Shown piece by piece: positions 8,662 through 15,123 of a stretch of DNA of 36,211 nucleotides. The stretch's first letter is position 1; every line of letters begins with the position of its first letter. The stretch covers positions 1 to 36,211 of the forward strand of contig JAFGGE010000130.1 of assembly GCA_016930745.1 (NCBI GenBank). Direction: 5' to 3'. The stretch comes from Sedimentisphaerales bacterium (lineage in GTDB: Bacteria; Planctomycetota; Phycisphaerae; Sedimentisphaerales; Anaerohalosphaeraceae). The translations under genes and the position numbers were made by a program. Under the pieces are notes generated by a model that saw nothing but the letters and a program-made list of their open reading frames with translations, was not told the origin of the DNA and did not search any database.

Positions 8662-8699
8662 CTGAATACCCCTTCCCTATCTGTACTTTTTCTGCTCCA

Positions 8700-8762
8700 T
8701 TGGATTCCATTATATGGATTCGCAAACGAAATATCCATCCTCAATTCGAATTCCGAATCCAA
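8700..8762. promoter_or_regulatory. Cluster of short dyads between divergent AKR and XRE-cyclase genes
   Basis: TTGGATTC (8700-8707) and GAATCCAA (8755-8762) are perfect 8-nt inverted repeats. A further GGATTC copy lies at 8717-8722 in direct orientation, and AATTCGAATT (8743-8752) is a 10-nt perfect palindrome. They fall in the 212-bp divergent intergenic region and could be operator sites for the adjacent XRE-type regulator. This is inference from position and symmetry only. Confidence 0.3.
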
Positions 8763-8873
8763 CGGACAGTCCGCAGAACAACGCCATAATCAACCGTCGG
8801 GTTGCCGAAATTAAGCAACAGTTTCTTGATTTATCAGGCGAAATCCGTTCTGATCTATTCCCGGAGTATACCC

Positions 8874-9602
8874 ATGGATATCGGAAAACGAATACGTGAC
8901 AGGCGGATCCATCGAGGCCTCAAACAGGTCGACCTGGCCCATGCCCTGATGGTCAGTCCGCAGGCGGTTTCCAAATGGGAACGGGGGGAAACCTGCCCGG
9001 ACATCATTACCCTGCCGGAACTGGCCCGAATCCTGAACGTCACCACCGATTACCTGCTGGGCGTCACAGAGCAAAAACACGGTCAATTCGAGGCTACTGT
9101 CTTCTGTTCCAGTCTGAATCAGTTCGCCCGCAAGTCCATTACCGTAGAATCGAAAGAACTGGCCGAATGGGCCAATGTCATTTTCCACCACCTGACCGAG
9201 TCTGCCCTGCGATACGATGCGGTGCCTGTCAAATATATGGGAGATGGTTTCCTGTGCTTTTTCTCCGGGGCAGACCACGCCAATCGAGCCCTCAAGGCCG
9301 CCGTTCACGCCAAACAGATCATCCAGAATCCCTCCCTGATTATCACGCTTAACTCCGGCGACATCTATCTGGGAACGATCGGCCACCCGGACTATTGCTC
9401 CAAAGACATCTGCGGCCAGGCAGTCAATCTGGCTTTTTTGATTATGGACTATGTCGCCCATCACTGTCCCGTCGGGATCGGCCTGACCGAATCGACAGCC
9501 AACCAGGTGGACAAGGCGGTCGTATTTACGCGACACGCCCAGGTACGTATTGAGGCGATTGACGAAAAAATTACGATTTTTGAACCGAAACTGAAATCCT
9601 GA
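8874..9602 (+). CDS. XRE-family HTH regulator fused to a degenerate class III nucleotidyl-cyclase-like domain
   Basis: This 242-residue protein combines an N-terminal Cro/C1-type helix-turn-helix (residues 3-63; LKQVDLAHALMVSPQAVSKWERG) with a class III adenylate/guanylate-cyclase-homology domain (about 70-238). The core KYMGDGFLCFF keeps the second metal aspartate (Asp124), and DICGQAVNLA keeps Asp178 and Asn185. The first metal aspartate, expected near FCSSLNQF (residues 77-84), appears to be Ser, and the transition-state arginine position is Leu189. Catalysis is therefore doubtful, and the domain may instead bind a nucleotide or other ligand. I chose the ATG at 8874 because GGAG lies 9 nt upstream; the longer in-frame reading to 8802 lacks a site. 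metE starts 14 bp downstream, so the regulator may control it. Confidence 0.85.
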   Translation: MDIGKRIRDRRIHRGLKQVDLAHALMVSPQAVSKWERGETCPDIITLPELARILNVTTDYLLGVTEQKHGQFEATVFCSSLNQFARKSITVESKELAEWANVIFHHLTESALRYDAVPVKYMGDGFLCFFSGADHANRALKAAVHAKQIIQNPSLIITLNSGDIYLGTIGHPDYCSKDICGQAVNLAFLIMDYVAHHCPVGIGLTESTANQVDKAVVFTRHAQVRIEAIDEKITIFEPKLKS

Positions 9603-9616
9603 GAAAGGACGATCTC

Positions 9617-11767
9617 ATGCAGACATACGCCTATGGATATCCCCGCCTGGGGCCGAATCGAGAATTCAAGAAGATCATCGAGGCCTTCTGGAAAGGCGCT
9701 GCGACCGAAGCAGCCACATGGGAACAACTGAATGGCCTGCAGGAGAAGATGATCGCTGTCTATGAAAAGCATGTGGATCTTTTTCCCGTCGGAGAAATAA
9801 CCGCCTACGATCCGATGTTTGAAACAGCGGTGACAGTCGGCGCCTATAGGCCGGCCAATTTGACGGAATACTATGAATTATGCCGCGGGAAAAACGCCCT
9901 GGAAATGACCAAGTGGTTCAACACGAACTACCATTATCTGGTGCCGGACTTTTCTCAGTGGAATGAACCTGCCTTTTCCCTGACAACCAATCGAACAAAG
10001 AGATTTTTTGATCGCTTCGGGAAGGGATTGCCCCATTTGATCGGTCCTTTTACCTTCCTCAAACTCAGCAAAGGGAGGGAGCCTGAGCGGTTCGATGAAT
10101 ACCTCCAATCCCTCACGGTTGTCTACCATGAAATTCTTACCGCGTTGCAGGCTGTTCATATCGAAGAGCCGGCCTTTGTACTGGAATTGACAGACTCCGA
10201 AATCGCCGCGATCCGTCGATCCTATGAATCTCTGGGCCAAACCGGCGCCAAAATCCACCTGATTACCTATTATGATGCCGTCGATTTTCTTGAAACTTTA
10301 TATGAATTGCCCGTAGCGGGGATCGGATTGGACTTTGTTCATGGCCCGGCCAATCTGGATACGATTCGCCAGATCGGATTTCCAAAAGACAAGCTTCTGA
10401 TCGCCGGACTCGTCGATGGCAGAAATATCTGGAAAAACGACATGTCTTCCTCGTTGACTATCCTGAAAGAGCTGTCCGGATATGCTCCTAATCTGGCCGT
10501 TTCCAACGCCGGGCCGCTGTATCATGTCCCCGTTACCCTCAAAGGCGAAGACCTGCCGGCCGAATTGATGGACCGCCTGGCCTTTGCCGATGAGAAGCTT
10601 GTTGAGATCAAACAACTGGCCGATCGGTTCACAAGCGGGGCAATCCCGGCTGTTTTGCAGCAAAATGCCTTTGGAGCGAATGCGAGCGTCCAAAAAAGAG
10701 TCGCAACGCTGGAGGATAATGATTTCATCAAATCGATCCCCCTCCACCAAAGGCGAAAACGGCAGGAGCCGAAACTTGACCTGCCCCTCCTTCCCACAAC
10801 GACGATCGGAAGCTTTCCGCAAACCGCCGAAGTACGCAAACAAAGGGCTGATTTTCGAAACGGCAGAATCGACGAACAAACATACCGGAACTGGATACGT
10901 CATAAAATCGCCGATCTGATTGCGTTTCAGGAAAACCTGGGACTGGATGTTTTGGTGCACGGGGAATTTGAGCGGACCGACATGGTCGAGTTTTTCGCCG
11001 AGAAGCTGGACGGGATCGCCACGACAAAAAACGGCTGGATTATTTCCTATGGAACGCGCGGTTACCGCCCCCCCATCATTTATGGGGATGTATCCCGGCC
11101 TGAGCCCATGACGATCGACGAAATCGCCTATGCACAATCTCTCACCAGAAAACCAGTCAAAGGCATGCTCACCGGTCCGGTGACCATTATCGCATGGAGT
11201 TTTGCGCGAAACGACATCCCGCTGTCCGAGGTCGCCTATCAAATCGGCCTGGCCCTGCAGGAGGAGATCCGGGATTACGAAAAGGCAGGTATCCGGATCG
11301 TACAGGTCGATGAGCCCGCCATTCGCGAAAAAGCCCCCCTCAAACGGAAAGACTGGCCGGCCTATTTTAACTGGGCCGTCCGTTCCTTCAATCTGACCAC
11401 AAATACCGATCCGAACACACAGATTCATACCCACATCTGTTATTCCGAATTCGGAGAAATCATCGAACAGATCAACCACATGGATTTTGACGTGATCAGC
11501 ATCGAAACCGCCCGCAGCCGCGGCGACATCCTGGTAAGTTTCGAGAAAATCGATTTTCCGCGGCAGATCGGGCTGGGCGTCTGGGACATTCATTCGCCGG
11601 CAGTGCCTACTGTAGCCCATATGCAGGAAGTGGTGGAAAGAGCATTGAAAGTGATCCCCAAGGCCAACTTCTGGATCAATCCGGACTGCGGACTCAAAAC
11701 GCGGGATTGGCCCGAAACGGAAGCTTCTTTACGAAATCTGGTGAGGGTCGCCCAAACGATGAGGTAA
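9617..11767 (+). CDS. metE: Cobalamin-independent methionine synthase
   Basis: MetE transfers the methyl group of 5-methyltetrahydrofolate (polyglutamate form) to homocysteine, the last step of methionine synthesis. The 716-residue protein has both barrels. The zinc ligands are all present: His606 and Cys608 (THIC), Glu630 (SIETARS) and Cys691 (NPDCGLKTR). Each is exactly 35 residues before its E. coli counterpart (641, 643, 665, 726), which shows an intact catalytic domain. The N-terminus YGYPRLGPNREFKK is typical. AAAGGA precedes the ATG. It forms an apparent two-gene operon with the XRE-cyclase regulator. I saw no cobalamin riboswitch upstream, though such elements often control metE in bacteria that also have MetH. 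Confidence 0.97.
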   Translation: MQTYAYGYPRLGPNREFKKIIEAFWKGAATEAATWEQLNGLQEKMIAVYEKHVDLFPVGEITAYDPMFETAVTVGAYRPANLTEYYELCRGKNALEMTKWFNTNYHYLVPDFSQWNEPAFSLTTNRTKRFFDRFGKGLPHLIGPFTFLKLSKGREPERFDEYLQSLTVVYHEILTALQAVHIEEPAFVLELTDSEIAAIRRSYESLGQTGAKIHLITYYDAVDFLETLYELPVAGIGLDFVHGPANLDTIRQIGFPKDKLLIAGLVDGRNIWKNDMSSSLTILKELSGYAPNLAVSNAGPLYHVPVTLKGEDLPAELMDRLAFADEKLVEIKQLADRFTSGAIPAVLQQNAFGANASVQKRVATLEDNDFIKSIPLHQRRKRQEPKLDLPLLPTTTIGSFPQTAEVRKQRADFRNGRIDEQTYRNWIRHKIADLIAFQENLGLDVLVHGEFERTDMVEFFAEKLDGIATTKNGWIISYGTRGYRPPIIYGDVSRPEPMTIDEIAYAQSLTRKPVKGMLTGPVTIIAWSFARNDIPLSEVAYQIGLALQEEIRDYEKAGIRIVQVDEPAIREKAPLKRKDWPAYFNWAVRSFNLTTNTDPNTQIHTHICYSEFGEIIEQINHMDFDVISIETARSRGDILVSFEKIDFPRQIGLGVWDIHSPAVPTVAHMQEVVERALKVIPKANFWINPDCGLKTRDWPETEASLRNLVRVAQTMR

Positions 11768-11791
11768 CAACGGTTTTGTTTATAACCAAAA

Positions 11792-12289
11792 TCACGCCTT
11801 AAAAAGATCGTCGGCCATTTCCTGGCCAAGATGATGGGCATAATAGGAATAAACTACATCGGTACCCGTCTGGCGCACCTTATTCATGGATGAAAAGACA
11901 CCCGTTTTGACCAGAAGAAGGACCATCAGGCAGGCGGCTGTGCTCAGCAGCGGCTGTAAGGTGCGGATGTTCGGAAACGACCAAAAGGTTCGCGGGCGGG
12001 TTTGGCGAAGCTGCTGGGATTGCTTGTCCTCTCGAAGCGTTCGCTGTAATGTGGAAATCGCCTGTGTATTGGCTTTTTTCAGCAGGTCGATGGTCTGCGG
12101 CTGGGATTTGATCAGCGACAGACCCAGCTCAACCCGTCGATGCATCCCCGTGCGTTTTTGGCAGGCGGGGCAATGAGCCACATGCTCGGCAAGCCAGCCG
12201 GATTCCACGCCTATCCATGCCGCCAGGGATTCGCCGATCCTTCGTTGAAAACGCTTGATCGTTCGGACTGACTTTCGAAATAACATCAT
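11792..12289 (-). CDS. Putative membrane-anchored zinc anti-sigma factor
   Basis: This 165-residue protein carries a ZAS/zf-HC2-like motif, His36-x3-Cys40-x2-Cys43 (HVAHCPACQ), typical of anti-sigma factors that hold an ECF sigma factor. A long hydrophilic helix region is followed by one hydrophobic segment at about residues 113-131, then a C-terminal outer portion. It starts 6 nt after the sigma gene stop, and its AGAGG ribosome site overlaps that stop, which indicates translational coupling. The family role is to sequester the partner sigma at the membrane until a signal releases it. Sequence similarity outside the motif is not recognisable, so the call rests on motif plus position. Confidence 0.8.
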   Translation of the reverse strand: MMLFRKSVRTIKRFQRRIGESLAAWIGVESGWLAEHVAHCPACQKRTGMHRRVELGLSLIKSQPQTIDLLKKANTQAISTLQRTLREDKQSQQLRQTRPRTFWSFPNIRTLQPLLSTAACLMVLLLVKTGVFSSMNKVRQTGTDVVYSYYAHHLGQEMADDLFKA

Positions 12290-12295
12290 AAACCT

Positions 12296-12928
12296 CTACT
12301 CGCTTTCCTGCCCCGTACCCATCAGTCGTGACAGACAGCCAATCGCTTTGCACCGATATACCCGTGCCGTTGCCGGGGTGATCCCCAGCATATGCCCTAC
12401 CTGAGTATAGGACATTTCCGCCAGATCCCGCAACACGACCACCTCCCGGAGGTAATCCGGCAGGCGGGAAAGAGCCAGCCTCAGCCTGGCTTGCAGGTCT
12501 TTGGCGTCCAGGTCAAAACCGTATTCAATGTATTGCCCATCCTGCAGTGAAGGAGCAATTTTCTCGATACTCCGCCGATGGACCTGCGCCTTTCGCATCA
12601 GGGTAATGGCTTCGTTGGCAGCCGTACGATATAGATAGGCGGAGATATTATCCGGCTTGGAGCCGCCTCGAAAATGGGCCAGCTTCAGAAATGTCTGCTG
12701 GTAAATATCGCACACATCCTGCTCATTGCCGACCATACGCCATAACATCGTAATCAGACCGGGGCCATGCTGGTGCATCGCAGACAAAATCCACCTCTGG
12801 CTGCGATCCACGGAAGAAACGACCGCACCGCTCCACAACAAATCCTGAATTGCCGTATGTACCGACATATAAGCCACACCCGGTTGCTGTTCCTCATTGA
12901 GACGCGCCGACAAGGAATATGTTATCAT
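12296..12928 (-). CDS. ECF (extracytoplasmic function) RNA polymerase sigma factor
   Basis: The 210-residue protein contains region 2 (GLITMLWRMVGNEQDVCDIYQQTFLKLAHF) and region 4 (LSRLPDYLREVVVLRDLAEMSYTQVGHMLGITPATARVYRCKA), with the region 4 helix-turn-helix intact and no region 3, as expected for an ECF sigma. It should direct RNA polymerase to a stress- or signal-specific set of promoters. The start is uncertain: neither the ATG at 12928 nor the in-frame ATG at 12868 has a good ribosome site. The latter would remove 20 residues that precede region 2. It is followed at once by its probable anti-sigma gene. The upstream leader contains a candidate attenuator (13015-13140). Confidence 0.93.
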   Translation of the reverse strand: MITYSLSARLNEEQQPGVAYMSVHTAIQDLLWSGAVVSSVDRSQRWILSAMHQHGPGLITMLWRMVGNEQDVCDIYQQTFLKLAHFRGGSKPDNISAYLYRTAANEAITLMRKAQVHRRSIEKIAPSLQDGQYIEYGFDLDAKDLQARLRLALSRLPDYLREVVVLRDLAEMSYTQVGHMLGITPATARVYRCKAIGCLSRLMGTGQESE

Positions 12929-13014
12929 AAAAGGCGCAGGAATTCTTGGAAAAAGCAGAAAATCGACCGTTCTGGATGGGCCCAGGAAAGAAACCGGAAA
13001 CAGCGCAAGTAAAT

Positions 13015-13062
13015 AAAAAAACTGCCCCTAGCAGTTTCTCGCCCTCCGGCTATGGGCAGTTT
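13015..13062 (-). terminator. Intrinsic terminator/attenuator in the leader of the ECF sigma operon
   Basis: On the minus strand the 3' arm ending in GCAGTTT (13025-13019) can pair with either of two upstream AAACTGC copies. One gives a 7-bp hairpin with a 5-nt loop (13037-13019). The other gives a longer stem, 9 bp plus one mismatch plus 4 bp (arms 13062-13049 and 13032-13019). A run of seven T follows (13021-13015). The structure lies 87 nt before the sigma start, downstream of a promoter and a short peptide ORF, so it would stop transcription before the sigma gene unless it is disrupted. Confidence 0.7.
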
Positions 13063-13081
13063 CAGCGACCCTGTCGCTCAT
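13028..13081 (-). CDS. Candidate 17-residue leader peptide of the ECF sigma operon
   Basis: An ATG at 13081, preceded by the very purine-rich AAGGGGAGGGT, opens a 17-codon frame reading MSDRVAETAHSRRARNC and ending with TAG at 13028-13030. The stop codon lies in the loop of the short terminator hairpin, and codons 7-17 cover both alternative 5' arms. The four arginine codons are AGG, CGG, AGG and AGA. The layout matches leader-peptide attenuators, in which ribosome position decides whether the terminator forms. There is no evidence of homologues from the sequence alone, so expression of this peptide is a prediction. Confidence 0.45.
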   Translation of the reverse strand: MSDRVAETAHSRRARNC

Positions 13082-13111
13082 ACCCTCCCCTTCGCCCCCT
13101 CACATAGGTCA

Positions 13112-13140
13112 AACATAACAAAATAGGGTATTTTTCTCAA
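13112..13140 (-). promoter_or_regulatory. Candidate promoter of the ECF sigma operon leader
   Basis: TTGAGA (13135-13140, 5/6) and TATGTT (13112-13117, 4/6) are 17 nt apart on the minus strand. Transcription would begin near 13105, 24 nt before the leader peptide ATG. Confidence 0.45.
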
Positions 13141-13160
13141 TCCGGAAATATACCTATTTT
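13120..13160. repeat. A/T-rich inverted repeat
   Basis: AAAATAGG (13120-13127) pairs with CCTATTTT (13153-13160). The stem continues inward with a bulge and one mismatch to about 15 bp around an 8-nt loop. It overlaps the candidate sigma-operon promoter, so it could be an operator. It has no following T-run. Confidence 0.4.
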
Positions 13161-13185
13161 CACAAGAAAGATCACCGATACGAAT

Positions 13186-13224
13186 AGCGGTTCCTTAAAG
13201 GGTATGGAACCTTATTTTTCCGCT
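13186..13224 (+). terminator. Hairpin with T-rich tail in the leader of the sialidase-like gene
   Basis: GGTTCC (13189-13194) pairs with GGAACC (13206-13211) and is followed by TTATTTTT. An alternative outer pairing joins AGCGG (13186-13190) with CCGCT (13220-13224). No plus-strand gene lies just upstream, so it would act inside a leader or end a small transcript. The rest of 13225-13292 shows only a ribosome site for the next gene. Confidence 0.4.
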
Positions 13225-13292
13225 GAAATCGGCTTTTTTATTGCCCTGGAGACGGTTTTTGATATCGTATTGCCTGATCTACGGAGAAAGCC

Positions 13293-15044
13293 ATGGAAAT
13301 ACCATCTCGGAAAAACGTTTTACCGGGCTTGGCCCTCTTTCTCATGTTCTGCGGTGTAACGGTCGCCCGGACCGATCCCAGAAATATCCGTTCCGGGTCT
13401 GTTATTTACGAGCATGGATATTGCGATCAACCCTATGTGGTCGTTACGCGGGACGGCGGCTGGCTGTGTGTCTTTACGACCGGCAGCGGCCACGAAGGAC
13501 AGTCGAGTCAGTATATTGTCGCCGCCCGAAGCCAGGATCAGGGCCAAACGTGGTCGGAACCGGTCGAAATCGAACCGCCATCCGGCCCGGAGGCCTCCTG
13601 GGCCATGCCGCTGATCACGCCCTCCGGACGGATCTATGTCTTTTACGACTACAACGGCGACAACATTGGCACCCTGAGCGGCAGGCCCATCCGGGCGGAC
13701 ATGCTCGGATGGTACTGCTATAAATATTCCGATGATTCCGGCCTTACCTGGTCAAACCGATACCGGCTGCCCGTCCGATTGACGGCTTGCGATCGGAACA
13801 ACGACTGGCAGGGAAACGTGCAAATCCTCTGGGGTATTGGAAAACCAATCGTTTTTGACGGGAAAATGATCTTTGGTTTCACCAAACTGGGGAAATACAT
13901 GCTGGACCAGGGGGAAGGGTGGTTTTTCCGTTCGGACAATATTCTTTGTGAAGCCGATCCGGAAAAAATCGAATGGCACATGCTGCCGGAAGGGGACCAT
14001 GGCCTGCGGCATCCCGACTTTGGATCGGTGCAGGAAGAACACAATCTCGTCTGGCTCGGCGGACAGCGTCTGTACTGCATGTATCGAACTACACTGGGCC
14101 ATCCGGTCCATTGCTACTCAAAAGACGGAGGGCATACCTGGACTGCCCCTGAGATCGCAACCTATGCACCCGGCGGAAGGCCCATCAAACACCCCAGAGC
14201 CTGTCCCCGGATTTGGCGCTGCAAAAACGGCAAGTTCCTCCTCTGGTTTCATAACCACGGGGGAAAAACCTATGACGACCGCAATCCGGCCTGGATTAGC
14301 GGCGGGGCTCTGAAGGACGGAAAGATATACTGGTCCCAGCCGGAGATTCTGCTCTATGATGAGGATCCGAAGACACGCATGAGTTATCCAGACCTGATCG
14401 AACAGGAGGGACGGTATTTTATTACTGAAACGCAAAAATCCATTGCTCGGGTCCATCAGATAGATCCTTCCCTGCTGGAGGGTTTATGGACCCAGGGACT
14501 TGCATCCGACAGAGAGGTAAAGGGATGCATTTTTTCCGTTCAGCCACAGGATATCCTGCATTCCGAAAAGATTCCCATGCCCCCCCTGCCTGCATTGAGC
14601 CAGGGACAAGGATTCAGCATCGAATTACGGATTCGCCTTTGCACGTTGCAGGCTGGTCAGATTCTGTTCGATTCGATAGATGAAAATACGCAGGGGATAC
14701 GGATTCACACCACGGAAAATAACTCTCTCGGGATTATGCTTGCCGACGGGCAGCGGCAGGTTCGATGGGACTGCGATCCGGGTCTGCTGACCATGAATCG
14801 GGATCACCATATCGTGATCACCACCGATGGAGGCCCAAAAATCATCACGTTTCTGGCGGACGGCATTCTCTGCGACGGCCGATCCCATCGTCCATTCGGC
14901 TGGACTCGATTCGACAGCCGACTGATGGACGTCAATTCCGATGCTGGATTATCCCTGTCGCCTGGGCCGAGCCTGAAACGGATACGCATCTTCAACCGCC
15001 CTCTTCGGACATCCGAAGCTCTTACGCTGTTGCAGGAAAGCTGA
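13293..15044 (+). CDS. Secreted sialidase-like (BNR/Asp-box) protein with C-terminal LamG-like domain
   Basis: The 583-residue protein has an N-terminal signal peptide (hydrophobic about residues 9-25) and then a six-bladed sialidase-type propeller. Asp-box motifs are visible as SQDQGQTW, SDDSGLTW and SKDGGHTW. The first blade has a typical exo-sialidase-like YCDQPYVVVTRDGGWLCVFTTG. The C-terminal portion (about residues 430-583) looks like a concanavalin/LamG-type sandwich. Substrate cannot be fixed: it may hydrolyse sialic acid or another sugar acid, or only bind glycans. GGAGAAAG precedes the ATG. It is the first gene of a cluster with a symporter, a URO-D-family protein and an exported oxidoreductase, which suggests glycan use. 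Confidence 0.85.
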   Translation: MEIPSRKNVLPGLALFLMFCGVTVARTDPRNIRSGSVIYEHGYCDQPYVVVTRDGGWLCVFTTGSGHEGQSSQYIVAARSQDQGQTWSEPVEIEPPSGPEASWAMPLITPSGRIYVFYDYNGDNIGTLSGRPIRADMLGWYCYKYSDDSGLTWSNRYRLPVRLTACDRNNDWQGNVQILWGIGKPIVFDGKMIFGFTKLGKYMLDQGEGWFFRSDNILCEADPEKIEWHMLPEGDHGLRHPDFGSVQEEHNLVWLGGQRLYCMYRTTLGHPVHCYSKDGGHTWTAPEIATYAPGGRPIKHPRACPRIWRCKNGKFLLWFHNHGGKTYDDRNPAWISGGALKDGKIYWSQPEILLYDEDPKTRMSYPDLIEQEGRYFITETQKSIARVHQIDPSLLEGLWTQGLASDREVKGCIFSVQPQDILHSEKIPMPPLPALSQGQGFSIELRIRLCTLQAGQILFDSIDENTQGIRIHTTENNSLGIMLADGQRQVRWDCDPGLLTMNRDHHIVITTDGGPKIITFLADGILCDGRSHRPFGWTRFDSRLMDVNSDAGLSLSPGPSLKRIRIFNRPLRTSEALTLLQES

Positions 15045-15123
15045 TAGCGAACCGACAATTCTGTTGAGATGCATGTTTTTTCCGCTACAATGATCCGTCA
15101 TGGAATGAATCCTGGATGATGGA

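Noticed and set aside
8662..8873. A longer frame for the XRE-cyclase gene and tRNA-like TTCGAATTCC text.
   Set aside because: The frame before 8874 lacks a ribosome site, and the TTCGAATTCC run does not fold as a tRNA T-arm.
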